Below, in pieces: positions 16,512 through 26,350 of a stretch of 64,000 nt of DNA (the first letter of the stretch is position 1; each line of letters begins with the position of its first letter). Location: positions 149,969 through 213,968 of the forward strand of contig NZ_CANLEA010000013.1 of the NCBI RefSeq assembly GCF_947489565.1, given 5' to 3'. The notes beneath the pieces are model-generated. The model ran no database searches. It was not told where the DNA came from and saw nothing but the letters and a program-made list of their open reading frames with translations. The position numbers and the translations under genes are program-made. The stretch comes from an uncultured Kordia sp. (lineage in GTDB: Bacteria; Bacteroidota; Bacteroidia; Flavobacteriales; Flavobacteriaceae).

Positions 16512-18223
16512 TGATTGAAGCCTTTAACGTCATAGAAAATACCGAAGTCCGAAAAGAATTTTCTGAAGCTTTTGATAAACTTGATCATATTGAGTTAATT
16601 CAACTTTTATCAGATTTAAAATACCTGCCATTTAAGGCTTTTGATGATAATTTTGTAGACGAAAAAGAATTGGCCGACGCCATTGCTCTATTTCGTAAAG
16701 AATATCAAAAAGCATTAGCATTGCCTGAAGCTAGTAATATTAATGACATCAGGAAAGCTTCTGAAGCTATTGAATCGGAGTTGTTGACTTCTGAAAAACT
16801 TACTAGGAGAGAGCAATTTGTGATTAGGGAAATTGTTGGTTTGGATAACGAATTGATCATTCATAGAGTAGAAATTGATGCGTGTACATTGCTATCAAGA
16901 GTTATTTTATACCGATATCGCATTTATGACCTTCATAAAAATATTGTTCCCAATCAACGCGTCACGGATGCAGTTATTAATAAATTACAAGCATCTGCCG
17001 CAGAAATTGGATTCACACAAGGCTGGCTGGCACTTGGAAATCTCTTGGCTGACCAAGAAGCCTTATCGGTATTCTGTTTAGAATCTGAAGTATTGTCTAA
17101 ACATATTTTCGGTCACTGTATTTTTATAGAATTATTATCTGAAGAGGGAAAAAAGCTGATCCAGAAATTGGATCCGGATATTGACTCAAAAGGGCTTTTT
17201 GCGCGTAATATAGACTCAAAAGAAGCAAGGACGCATATTCGTGATCTTGCTGATCACAAAAATAGCGACGCAAAAATTGCACAAGTTCATGTACATATTG
17301 AACAAATTCCTAATAAATTTATGCGAAGAGTGCTTCAAGTAAAACTCTGGACAGTAGGACTATATCAGCAGAAATTGGACCACGATTTTGGTCCGTTATC
17401 AACAGAAGCATTGGTAGAATACATACAAACAATTACGGATAACAAAAGAGAGTTAGGTCGTATTCTTTTCAATTTAGGAGATTATCAATGTGCTATCAAT
17501 ATTCATCGGCTATTAACAGAACATTTCATTCCTGTAGAACAATCTTCAATTCATGAAAGTCACTCTTCAGTCTCTCAAATTTACGATTTTGTACTTGAAG
17601 ATAAAAAACCGCATATCAGGATCGCAAAACAAAAACAAAAAAGACAAATAGAACAAGAAAGTCAGAAGCTTAAAAAAATATTAGAAGTTGATTTACGAGC
17701 CGAATCTGATACTATAAATAAAGGAACTCGAATCAATATACGCCAATACAAAGCAAAAAAAGGGATTTTAAAATTTTTCTCCAGGCTATTCCGCTTTATA
17801 AAAAATGTAGTTAAAAAAATACTAGAGCTCTTCAAAAAGCTATTTAATGTCATTAAAAAATCGATTAAAATCATTTATTCAGAAATCAAAGAAGCCTTTC
17901 AAAACTTCCGTTATGGTATAAAATTTTTATTTGGCAAGCGTATCATCAATCCAACTACTGCCATTACTACAGATTACGACTTTGATTTTGATGGTATCAC
18001 AAGAATTCACACAAAACCAACTACTGAAGAACTTCAAACACATACAACGGAGATCAAAAAATATGCTTCAGCGTTATATCCAACCTTAAATTTTGTTCGT
18101 ATCGTAATCACTTGGGGCATACGCTTTGCAACAGGTCCAATTGGTTGGGTAAAAATACTTGTTGGCATCGCAAAGCTATTTAGGGAAATGTTAAACAAGG
18201 AAGTAAAAATACGGCTTGCTTGA
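16511..18223 (+). CDS. 570-residue protein with peptidoglycan-binding-like segments and cationic amphipathic region
   Basis: Two segments, about residues 28-70 and 270-310, follow the pattern of the PG_binding_1 fold; the second (LQVKLWTVGLYQQKLDHDFG) is the clearer. Residues 412-478 are a run of cationic amphipathic helices (FFSRLFRFIKNVVKKILELF) in a Lys/Arg-rich context, like membrane-active peptides. The C-terminus (528-555) is hydrophobic with glycine, a possible membrane segment. No signal peptide. It is the last gene of a four-gene operon, with a weak hairpin just after the stop (18223-18248). A membrane- or wall-acting effector carried by its three small partners is one reading; the function is not established. 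Confidence 0.6.
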   Translation: MIEAFNVIENTEVRKEFSEAFDKLDHIELIQLLSDLKYLPFKAFDDNFVDEKELADAIALFRKEYQKALALPEASNINDIRKASEAIESELLTSEKLTRREQFVIREIVGLDNELIIHRVEIDACTLLSRVILYRYRIYDLHKNIVPNQRVTDAVINKLQASAAEIGFTQGWLALGNLLADQEALSVFCLESEVLSKHIFGHCIFIELLSEEGKKLIQKLDPDIDSKGLFARNIDSKEARTHIRDLADHKNSDAKIAQVHVHIEQIPNKFMRRVLQVKLWTVGLYQQKLDHDFGPLSTEALVEYIQTITDNKRELGRILFNLGDYQCAINIHRLLTEHFIPVEQSSIHESHSSVSQIYDFVLEDKKPHIRIAKQKQKRQIEQESQKLKKILEVDLRAESDTINKGTRINIRQYKAKKGILKFFSRLFRFIKNVVKKILELFKKLFNVIKKSIKIIYSEIKEAFQNFRYGIKFLFGKRIINPTTAITTDYDFDFDGITRIHTKPTTEELQTHTTEIKKYASALYPTLNFVRIVITWGIRFATGPIGWVKILVGIAKLFREMLNKEVKIRLA

Positions 18224-18348
18224 TGGTTAATGTCATAAAACCATTTTTCGAATCACAATTCAAGTAGTAAAAGCGATATTTCAACAAAACGGGCTATTTC
18301 CTATGAAAAAATACCTCAATATTTGTGGTGTATATAAACAATCACATC

Positions 18349-19998
18349 ATGAAAAAAACAGTATTTATTTTAAGTCTATTGGTATGCTTTCAAATAGCAG
18401 CACAAACCAAGCTCAGTGTTACGCAATGGCAAGAAGATCTTCGTTTTTTACAAAAAACAATACATAAAGACTATTCGTTTCTTTTTATAAAAACAACCAA
18501 AGAAAACTTTGACACTGAAGTAGAAACACTCTATAACGACATTCCAAACTTACAAGAACATGAAATCCGAGTGGGATTACAACGTATTGTATCTCAATTT
18601 AAATATGGACATACACAAATTCCGCATAGTACAACGGCAAAGAGCGGAATTTTACCTATTAATTTGTATCAGTTTCCAGATGGAATTTATGTTGAAGGTG
18701 TTCAAAAAGATTATAAAAAAGCATTAGGAGCAAAAGTTCTAAAAATAGGAGAGACGTCTATTGAAAAAGCGATAGAGTTGATTTACCCAGTCGTTCCTGT
18801 AGAAAATGAACAATATTTTAAAGCCTTTGGTTTACGTTTTTTAGCATCGCCAGAAGTATTACATGCACAAGGTGTAATTCCAGAACTTTCAGAAACCGTT
18901 ACGCTTACGCTAGAAAAAGATGGAAAAGTATTTGAGCATGTATTTAAAACCATTGATTTAAAAGAAAAGCCAAAAGTGTTTAATTTTACTATGCCGACAG
19001 AAGAATGGTTGACGGTACGCAATACAGAAAAGACGCCTTTGTATTTAAAACATTTTAATGATAAGTTGTATTATTTTGAATATTTAGAAGACAAAAAAGT
19101 ACTTTATGTTCGACAAAGTTCTGTGTTTAATGACGCCAATGAAACCTTAAAGCAATTTTACAAGCGACTGTTTGAATTTATAGATACACATGCTGTAGAA
19201 AAATTAGTCTATGATGTCCGTTTGAATGGTGGCGGAAATAATTACAACAATCTTCCATTAATAAAAGGAATCATGGCAAGACCAAACATTAACAAAAAAG
19301 GAAGTTTTTACTTTATCATTGGTCGTGAAACCTTTTCTGCCTGTCAAAATTTGACTAATGAAATTACAAGATACACAGAAGCTATTTTGGTAGGTGAGCC
19401 GACTTCTGAAAACATCAATTTTTATGGAGATGCGCGAGCCGTAAGCTTGCCAAACAGCAAAATCAATGCATACTTATCATATATATGGTGGCAAGACATG
19501 CCTGCTCTAGAAAATGCCGATTGGACAGCGCCAAGCATTCCTGTGACAATGACTTTTGATGAATATGTAAATAATAAAGATACTGTGTTAGAAGCGGCAT
19601 TAGCGTTCAATGCAGAAGGTTTTAAGCCAAATCCGATACAATATATTGTTGAATTATATACCACTGGACAGACACAAAAAATGGCAACAGAAATTCCTAA
19701 AATGGTACAAGATCCACGCTATGCTTTTTGCGATTTTGAAACAGAACTCAACAAACTAGGAAACATTTTATTGCAAACAGGTCGTAAAGAACAAATTCAC
19801 GCTTCAGTTCAAGTATTTTCTATGATTTCACAGTTATTTCCGAATTCAGCAATGACCTATAAAAATTTAGGAGAAGCATATTTGAAACTAGGAGATTCTC
19901 AAAAAGCCAAAGAATTGTTTCATAAGACTATCACATTGGATGCAGATGGTGATATAGGGAGAAGTGCTAAAGAAATGCTTTTAAATATTAAGAAATAA
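18349..19998 (+). CDS. Exported S41-peptidase-like protein with TPR tail
   Basis: The frame opens at 18325 but the start at 18349 gives a proper signal peptide (MKKTVFILSLLVCFQIAAQ); 549 residues. The C-terminal processing protease-like domain has the strand LVYDVRLNGGG and the candidate nucleophile Ser in ETFSACQNL. In tail-specific proteases a Lys lies about 25 residues after the Ser; here that place is Asn in GEPTSENINF, so catalysis by the Ser-Lys mechanism is doubtful. The last ~70 residues form TPR helices (MTYKNLGEAYLKLGDSQKAK). Periplasmic. It could be a peptidase using other residues or a binding protein. Confidence 0.75.
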   Translation: MKKTVFILSLLVCFQIAAQTKLSVTQWQEDLRFLQKTIHKDYSFLFIKTTKENFDTEVETLYNDIPNLQEHEIRVGLQRIVSQFKYGHTQIPHSTTAKSGILPINLYQFPDGIYVEGVQKDYKKALGAKVLKIGETSIEKAIELIYPVVPVENEQYFKAFGLRFLASPEVLHAQGVIPELSETVTLTLEKDGKVFEHVFKTIDLKEKPKVFNFTMPTEEWLTVRNTEKTPLYLKHFNDKLYYFEYLEDKKVLYVRQSSVFNDANETLKQFYKRLFEFIDTHAVEKLVYDVRLNGGGNNYNNLPLIKGIMARPNINKKGSFYFIIGRETFSACQNLTNEITRYTEAILVGEPTSENINFYGDARAVSLPNSKINAYLSYIWWQDMPALENADWTAPSIPVTMTFDEYVNNKDTVLEAALAFNAEGFKPNPIQYIVELYTTGQTQKMATEIPKMVQDPRYAFCDFETELNKLGNILLQTGRKEQIHASVQVFSMISQLFPNSAMTYKNLGEAYLKLGDSQKAKELFHKTITLDADGDIGRSAKEMLLNIKK

Positions 19999-20022
19999 CA
20001 CCTAATTCTATCCATAACAAAA

Positions 20023-20048
20023 AACCAGCGAAGTTAGCTTCACTGGTT
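20023..20048 (+). terminator. Hairpin after the S41-like gene
   Basis: AACCAGCGAAG (20023-20033) pairs with CTTCACTGGTT (20038-20048), with one G-T pair and a 4-nt loop, 25 nt after the stop at 19998. Only a short T run follows. Confidence 0.6.
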
Positions 20049-20181
20049 TGATGTAATTTATTTAAAACTCATAAACCTAGTTTCGGGCGGATCAATTGTT
20101 TCTAGTGACATTCTTTATTTTTTTAAATCCATAACTAACAATATCATATAAATAATTAGATTATTTACTTATTTTTAGCAG

Positions 20182-22209
20182 ATGAATATACTTGCCAAAT
20201 CTACTAGATATATACTTATTCTTATAAGTTGTTTTGTTTTTAATTTGTCAAACGCGCAACAAAGCAGTAAAGAATTAGTATCAAAGATAAAAGCCTATAA
20301 AGTTGTAGATACCTTATCAACACCAGAAAAAATGGACTTTTATAATCGTAAAATCAAAGAAGGTAGAGCAACGAACAATTATGAGTTGTGTGCATATACC
20401 TATTTCGTTAAAGGTTTTCTTCTGTATCGATTAAAAATAGAGGTTGATACAACCAAACTTTGTTATGAAAAAGCATTGCTGTTTGCAAAAAAAAGTAATG
20501 AAGATATGTTGTTAAGTATTTTATATGCTCGATATGCGGCATTTTTAGCCATACAGGAAGAAAATACAAAAGCGTTGGTATTTAGTGATTCTGCCGTCAT
20601 AGCTTCAAAAAAAGTGAAGTATGACTATGCTACATTTGAGGGTTATTTTACAAAATCTCGTGCAAATATTGCTTTAGGTAATTACGATCGTGCACTACAA
20701 AATATTTTTAATGCACAAGAATTTGCTGTAAGACCAACAGATTCTATCGCTGCAATAAAACGACTAGCTGCGGTATATTCTTATAATGGTAACTATGAAA
20801 AATCAGCAATACATTATAAGCAGAGTATTGATTTTCAGCTGCTCCAAAAAACAAAACGAGATTCTTCATTTGCATTACAATCGATGGGAAATTTATCTGA
20901 CTTATATGATCAGATGAATTTGCAGTCTAAACGAAAACAACAACTCGATAAAAATTTAAAATTTTCAGAATACGTGCCACATGAAAAATACATGAAAGCG
21001 AATATTTTGAAACAACTAGCAGATTATCATATAGAGGTATCTAAAGACTTAGATAGTAGCGCTTACTATTTAGCCATTATTGATAAAGAATTACCAGAAA
21101 TAAATGAACTCGGTTTTTTAGCGAATGTAAACGAAACAAGAGGCGCTCTTTCTTTTAAAAAAGGAGCCTATCAAAAGGCGAATGCTTTTTATAAAGAGAC
21201 ATACGACTTTTATAAAAAAGCAAACCATTTACAAAAGATTAGAGACATCTCTTTTATCTTATCAACTTCTTTAGAGAAAGCGAATAACCCAGAAGAAGCT
21301 TTGTATTATTATAAAGAGTTTCACAAAGCTAACGACAGTATCAACGATAAAGATAAGATTGAAAAGTTTAAGGAAATCGAATTAAATAATCAATACGAAA
21401 AAGAAAAATTTGAAACTGAACTTGCACATCAAAAAGATATAGCTGAAGAAAAAGAAGCGCGAAATTGGTTGATTTTTGGGCTGTTTGGAATCATAGCTAT
21501 TTCAGGGTTCTTGATCTTCTCTTACGCAAGAAAAAAGAAACAAGCCAAAAAACTTGAAGAAAAAAACAAAATTATCAACCAGCAACTTGATGAAAAGCAA
21601 TTACTATTAAAAGAAATACATCATAGAGTAAAAAATAATTTTCAAATAATTGCCAGTTTATTAGAATTACAGAGCAAAGGTATTGAAGATGAAAAAGCCT
21701 TAGAATTGGCGAAAGAAGGGAAAAACAGAGTAAAATCTATGGCGTTAATACACCAGCGTTTGTATCAAAATGAAGACTTATTAATAGAATTAGACGATTA
21801 TATACGAATGCTAGTTGAAGATATCTCAAAAACCTATGGCAAAGATGCAACTACCAAAGTAACGTATAACGTACCTAATTATAAGTTTGATATAGATACA
21901 GCTATTCCTTTAGGATTAATTATAAATGAATTGATAACGAATGCTTATAAGTATGGTTTTGCAAGCAACGAGCAGTTATTAAATGTTTCCATAAATAAAG
22001 TAAATAAGGAAGAGTATGTGTTGGAAGTAAAAGATAATGGAGTAGGTTTACCGGAAGGATTTAATTTCGAAAAGGCAAAAAGCTTAGGATTACGTCTCGT
22101 AAGACAATTATCAAAACAATTGCATGGAAAAACGATGTATTCTAACGAAAACGGTTGTTCATTTAAAATTAGTTTTAAAGATACAGAAGCTCGAATGTTA
22201 GTGGAGTAA
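20182..22209 (+). CDS. TPR sensor histidine kinase, HisKA_2 family
   Basis: A 675-residue kinase. A signal peptide is followed by about 380 residues of TPR-like helices (for example YEKSAIHYKQSIDFQ, FKKGAYQKANAFYKET), a transmembrane helix at about 430-450 (WLIFGLFGIIAISGFLIF), a coiled linker, then the HisKA_2 box EIHHRVKNNFQIIASLLELQ and an ATPase domain with N-box NELITNAYKYG and DNGVGLP. The TPR region is periplasmic and the kinase cytoplasmic. No response regulator is adjacent, so it is an orphan kinase. The upstream gene has its own terminator. Confidence 0.9.
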   Translation: MNILAKSTRYILILISCFVFNLSNAQQSSKELVSKIKAYKVVDTLSTPEKMDFYNRKIKEGRATNNYELCAYTYFVKGFLLYRLKIEVDTTKLCYEKALLFAKKSNEDMLLSILYARYAAFLAIQEENTKALVFSDSAVIASKKVKYDYATFEGYFTKSRANIALGNYDRALQNIFNAQEFAVRPTDSIAAIKRLAAVYSYNGNYEKSAIHYKQSIDFQLLQKTKRDSSFALQSMGNLSDLYDQMNLQSKRKQQLDKNLKFSEYVPHEKYMKANILKQLADYHIEVSKDLDSSAYYLAIIDKELPEINELGFLANVNETRGALSFKKGAYQKANAFYKETYDFYKKANHLQKIRDISFILSTSLEKANNPEEALYYYKEFHKANDSINDKDKIEKFKEIELNNQYEKEKFETELAHQKDIAEEKEARNWLIFGLFGIIAISGFLIFSYARKKKQAKKLEEKNKIINQQLDEKQLLLKEIHHRVKNNFQIIASLLELQSKGIEDEKALELAKEGKNRVKSMALIHQRLYQNEDLLIELDDYIRMLVEDISKTYGKDATTKVTYNVPNYKFDIDTAIPLGLIINELITNAYKYGFASNEQLLNVSINKVNKEEYVLEVKDNGVGLPEGFNFEKAKSLGLRLVRQLSKQLHGKTMYSNENGCSFKISFKDTEARMLVE

Positions 22210-22291
22210 AGAGAGACGAGTACACAAATTAGGATTCGAAGCAACGATTAAAACAATAAAGCTTTTATTACATAAATAATTTACTACAAAC

Positions 22292-22334
22292 ACAGATAGT
22301 TGCAAAATATGTTTATCGACTTGCAACTATCTGT
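22292..22334. terminator. Bidirectional hairpin between convergent genes
   Basis: A perfect 14-bp inverted repeat, ACAGATAGTTGCAA (22292-22305) with TTGCAACTATCTGT (22321-22334), 15-nt loop. It lies between the kinase ending at 22209 and the minus-strand gene ending at 22354. Confidence 0.7.
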
Positions 22335-22353
22335 TCATGTATATTGCGCATCC

Positions 22354-22920
22354 TTAGGAACCACTTTTGTATAAAATAAGCGTATCTATCTGCATTCCAT
22401 ATGCATATACACAGCTATCGATAATTGTACCACCATCGCTTTCAATCTGTTGCACACTTTGCTCAAAATTTGTAGTAACCAGTACTTCGTAAGTACCAGA
22501 ATCGTCACTCGTAGGAGCAAGTCCGACCATGGCTAATACAACTCCTGTTGAAGAATAACTCCAATTAATCAATACAGGTACTAAGTTATCGTCGTCTTGT
22601 TCAGTACGAATCAAACTATTAAGTGTGTTGCAAACATCGCTGGTGTTTGTATCAATAGCAACAGCGACTTCATATTCAGTTTTAGTAGATGAAGAGTCTG
22701 AATTATCATTTCCTTCTTTATAGGTTACAGCTGCGTTCCAAATCGTTCCAGAAATATCTGCACAAATAGCCACATGCAGTAGTTCATCAATAACAATATT
22801 ATCAAGTTGAGTATTCATAATTCCTTGAATACTTTGGGCATCAGTTCTGTTGTCTCCTGTGGACTCCATAGCGTAACTGCTTAAATTTTGACTTGCTGTT
22901 GTTTCAGAATTTGTAGACAT
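22354..22920 (-). CDS. Hypothetical protein
   Basis: A 188-residue acidic, Ser/Thr/Asp-rich protein without signal peptide or membrane helix. After a low-complexity N-terminus (~35 residues) it is predicted to alternate strands and short helices (DNIVIDELLHVAICADISG, YEVLVTTNFEQSVQQIE). It stands alone with a hairpin just downstream. I do not recognise the family. Confidence 0.6.
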   Translation of the reverse strand: MSTNSETTASQNLSSYAMESTGDNRTDAQSIQGIMNTQLDNIVIDELLHVAICADISGTIWNAAVTYKEGNDNSDSSSTKTEYEVAVAIDTNTSDVCNTLNSLIRTEQDDDNLVPVLINWSYSSTGVVLAMVGLAPTSDDSGTYEVLVTTNFEQSVQQIESDGGTIIDSCVYAYGMQIDTLILYKSGS

Positions 22921-23194
22921 AATATGTTGGTTTTAAAAGTTAAGTGTATTCTTTTGTGTTGAAAATCAATTTATTACTCAAAAGAATACTTTGATTAACC
23001 CAAAATTATGATGGCAGTTTTATATCTACAATACCCAGAAATACGTGTTCTGTACAATTTATACGTAGGAAACTTTTGAATGTATATACTTCTTGTCGTT
23101 GTCGATATTCTCAAACTATTAACGATCTTTTAATAATACCAAATGATTATAATACCTACTTTTAGAAGATAAATTTTGATTTTAAATTGCCACT

Positions 23195-23758
23195 ATGAAA
23201 TCTCTGAAAACAAACATCACATCTTTACTGTTAGTACTACCAATAATCTTGTCATACGCTCAAGGTGAGATGAAATCAGTTGAAGGCTATTCACCAAAAA
23301 TTGGTTTAATGGTCTACATGTTGGAAGATTTAAAAGATAGAATTACGGAACAAGTTAAAGACTTAGATAAATCACAAACGGATTTCTTGTATGATGCTAA
23401 TGCCAATAGTATAGGATCATTGATTATGCATTTAGTCTCCACAGAATCATATTATCAGACCATGACATTGGAAGGTAGAGAATGGACAAAAGATGAGCTA
23501 AAGAAATTTGGTATTGCAGGTGAAATTAATGAGAAAGTAAAAAGAATACTCAAAGGTAAGCCGATTGTGTTTTATTTAGATTTATGGGATGAAGTCCGTA
23601 AAAAAACCTTGAAACTCCTCAAAACCAAAGATGATGCTTGGTTTGCTTCAAATATAGAAGAAGGACTCAACTACCATTATATTTGGTATCATGTCATGGA
23701 ACATTCAGCAAATCACATGGGACAAATTGCAACCATAAAGAATCGATTGCCTAAATAA
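23195..23758 (+). CDS. DinB-like four-helix protein, exported
   Basis: A 187-residue protein whose N-terminus (TSLLLVLPIILSYAQGE) is a signal peptide, followed by a four-helix bundle of the DinB/YfiT type. Candidate metal ligands are the His in SLIMHLVSTE and two in the C-terminal YHVMEHSANHMGQ, spaced as in DinB_2 proteins. Family members bind a divalent metal and often act in thiol-dependent transfer reactions, usually in the cytoplasm, so the signal peptide is unusual. Monocistronic. Confidence 0.75.
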   Translation: MKSLKTNITSLLLVLPIILSYAQGEMKSVEGYSPKIGLMVYMLEDLKDRITEQVKDLDKSQTDFLYDANANSIGSLIMHLVSTESYYQTMTLEGREWTKDELKKFGIAGEINEKVKRILKGKPIVFYLDLWDEVRKKTLKLLKTKDDAWFASNIEEGLNYHYIWYHVMEHSANHMGQIATIKNRLPK

Positions 23759-24140
23759 TTACGCGCATTTCCTAAAAAAAAAATCTCGCAGTATTTTCTT
23801 CGAATACATGATTTTCATTGAATCGCAAAAGGTGTAGCTTTTTTTGATGCGATCAAATGATGGCAAATTATTCACCTCCTAGTGTATTTCTAAAAAGAAT
23901 CTTCAATACAGGAATTGAAAATAATTTCTACAAAAACAACAACGATATTTTGTGAAGTCAAATACCTATAAAAATACGCATTATAGGTGCTATTTTATTA
24001 CGGGATAACAGTAGAAAGTTACTTGTTAATTTTTCTTACAATTCTGGTATTATCTATAGCTTAGCCTTGCCAACTAATAGATCTTCACACTTACATTAAC
24101 AGTGTTGCCAACACAATTTTTAACCGAAAAATAATTTACC
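23759..24140. other. Intergenic region upstream of the secreted serine protease
   Basis: 382 bp with no supportable gene. It holds the block at 23998-24038 shared with the ABC-3C upstream region; otherwise I see nothing clear. Confidence 0.5.
23998..24038 (+). promoter_or_regulatory. Shared upstream sequence block, copy 1
   Basis: TTACGG at 23998-24003 followed, at 21 nt spacing, by TTACTTGTTAATTTTTCTTA at 24019-24038, about 100 nt before the start of the serine protease gene. The same arrangement recurs at 28078-28117, 19 of 20 bases matching in the second block. Looks like a promoter or regulator site. Confidence 0.45.
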
Positions 24141-26300
24141 ATGAAAAAAAAACACTTTATTTATTTTTTACTTTTTTTAAGCGCCCAATTTGTGTATTCA
24201 CAAGTGGAATCAAGCTATTATCCTGAAGGAAATGCGAGATCACTTTCACAAAAAATTGATAAAAATTACAAGGCCGAGAAATTAATCACAATGCCTGCTT
24301 TCAATGTAAAAGCATTAATTGAAGAAGACAAAAAGAATGCAGAATCAGTTGATCCCAAACCATATCGATTTGGAAAGGCTTTTGATACTGACATCAATAT
24401 AGATGTAGCGTCAGAAGGAGAAGAAACAAAAGAAGGTAGAATTTGGTCTACCGAATTTCATTCCAAAGGTGCAATTTCTATGAACTTTGTGCTCTCAAAT
24501 CTGCAATTGACAGATGGAGCAGAACTCTATCTATACAACGATACTGGAACTATGATTTATGGTCCTGTAACCAGTGAACAAAACAAAACAAAAGGAGTTT
24601 TCCTAACAGATGTAATCTTTGGTGATCATGTTACTATGTATGTCAAAGAACCTTCTGATTCAGAGCGTAGTTCTAAATTTACCATTAAACGTGTCGTACA
24701 TGGATATCGAGGTCCTGATATTCAAAAAGCATGGGGAACACCAGGAGCATCTGAATTCTGTAATAATGACTTGGCGTGTTTCAGCGCATGGATCAATGCA
24801 GGGAATTCTGTAGCATTAATTCTCCTGACAAGTGGGACTGAGTGGTGTAGTGGATGCCTTGTAAATAGTACAGATAATAGTTTAAGGCCTTATTTTCTTT
24901 CTGCATTTCACTGCGCAGATACCAATTTTAACGGAACCTTAAGTACAACTGAAAAGAACAATGCTGGAGATTGGTTGTTTAAATTTGGTTATAGAAGAAC
25001 GGGTTGCTCTACGAGTAATGGCATCTTTAATTTTATAATGAGTAACGGTGCTACATTTAGAGCAGGTTGGAATACAACGGATTTCTTATTGTTGGAACTT
25101 GATAGGCTTGCATATAATGGATCGCATACCTATGCTGGTTGGGACAGAGGAGCGAATGCACCTTCAAGTGGTGCCGGGATACATCACCCTGCAGGAGACA
25201 TCAAAAAAATCTCTATCGAAATTAACACCTTTCAAACTTCAAGTTGGAACGGAACCAATAGCAATTGGTTGGTTAATTTTGACGATGGTGTTGTACAACA
25301 TGTTTCTTCTGGTAGCCCACTTTTCAATCAAAATCAACGTGTAGTGGGACAATTACAAGGAAATCAAAATTACAATCCTTCTCTTTCGTATTGTAGGCAA
25401 ACTAGAGGAGAATATGGAAAATTTAATCTCTCATGGACTGGAGGCGGTACAAATTCTACTCGTTTGAGCAATTGGCTGGATCCTTGCGGTACAGGAGCAC
25501 AAACTACGAATGCTATTACCAATCCGTATATGAGCAATCCTGGTACAATTGGTTGTACAGAAAGACCCGTTACAATTTATGATCTTCCTGCAGGTGCAAC
25601 ACTTAGTTGGAGTAGTAGCAGTAATTTAACACGCACAACTTCACAAGGCGTGAATCCGGCAAAATTCAAAGCTAGAGGATCAGGAAGTGCCTGGATACGT
25701 GCAGTTGTTACAACGTCTACTAGTTGTGCAAGTTCATATACCATACAAAGAACAGTAACTGCAAATGGAGGAAATAGCAGCATATCTCTGTCTGCCTATA
25801 ATGGCAATGGCTGGTTGAGTGCAAATGCTTCTGGTGCATCTGGACCTTACACGTGGATCATTTACGGAAATGGTGGTTCAAATCAGGTAACTACTACTTC
25901 TCCGAATCTTACCTATAACATAGGCTGTGGTGGCGGTTTCCTTCAAGTACAGGGAACAAACTCTTGTGGCAATTCAATTTATGGCTCTCAGTCCATTCCA
26001 GGTTGTTCAGGTGGTGGCATTGGATTTTACAGGATGGAAGTATATCCAAATCCAACATCAGATAAATTAAACTTAGTGCAAATCAGTTCTTCTGAAAATT
26101 CAAAAATCGGAGACAATACGTCAATACAACTTGAGAGTGCCATATTGTATGATTTTGCAGGAACCGCAGTAAAATCTATAAGAATTAACAAGACATCTGA
26201 TAGAATTCAACTAGATGTCAGTGATCTCAAAGCGGGTCATTACTTCTTAAAAATTAGGGGAAAAGAAATTGATGAAACCCACAAAATAATCATTAACTAA
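24141..26300 (+). CDS. Secreted trypsin-like (lysyl-endopeptidase-type) serine protease with T9SS sorting domain
   Basis: A 719-residue preproprotein. Signal peptide (1-20), a propeptide to about 200, then a chymotrypsin-fold protease domain with His257 (LSAFHC), Asp314 (NTTDFLLLEL) and Ser390 (HVSSGSPLF), the arrangement of lysyl endopeptidases of the Lysobacter type. Cysteines are many, suggesting disulfides. A beta-rich region follows and the C-terminus is a T9SS type A domain (VYPNPTSDKLNL ... LKAGHYFLKI). It would be exported by Sec, then moved over the outer membrane by type IX secretion. A strong hairpin follows at 26316. Confidence 0.9.
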   Translation: MKKKHFIYFLLFLSAQFVYSQVESSYYPEGNARSLSQKIDKNYKAEKLITMPAFNVKALIEEDKKNAESVDPKPYRFGKAFDTDINIDVASEGEETKEGRIWSTEFHSKGAISMNFVLSNLQLTDGAELYLYNDTGTMIYGPVTSEQNKTKGVFLTDVIFGDHVTMYVKEPSDSERSSKFTIKRVVHGYRGPDIQKAWGTPGASEFCNNDLACFSAWINAGNSVALILLTSGTEWCSGCLVNSTDNSLRPYFLSAFHCADTNFNGTLSTTEKNNAGDWLFKFGYRRTGCSTSNGIFNFIMSNGATFRAGWNTTDFLLLELDRLAYNGSHTYAGWDRGANAPSSGAGIHHPAGDIKKISIEINTFQTSSWNGTNSNWLVNFDDGVVQHVSSGSPLFNQNQRVVGQLQGNQNYNPSLSYCRQTRGEYGKFNLSWTGGGTNSTRLSNWLDPCGTGAQTTNAITNPYMSNPGTIGCTERPVTIYDLPAGATLSWSSSSNLTRTTSQGVNPAKFKARGSGSAWIRAVVTTSTSCASSYTIQRTVTANGGNSSISLSAYNGNGWLSANASGASGPYTWIIYGNGGSNQVTTTSPNLTYNIGCGGGFLQVQGTNSCGNSIYGSQSIPGCSGGGIGFYRMEVYPNPTSDKLNLVQISSSENSKIGDNTSIQLESAILYDFAGTAVKSIRINKTSDRIQLDVSDLKAGHYFLKIRGKEIDETHKIIIN

Positions 26301-26315
26301 AATATTCAATCATTG

Positions 26316-26345
26316 AAGGAGGCTAAAAAGTCTCCTTCTTTGTTT
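26316..26345 (+). terminator. Intrinsic terminator of the serine protease gene
   Basis: GAAGGAG (26316-26322) pairs with CTCCTTC (26333-26339), followed by the T-rich run TTGTTTATTT, 16 nt after the stop at 26300. Confidence 0.7.
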
Positions 26346-26350
26346 ATTTG

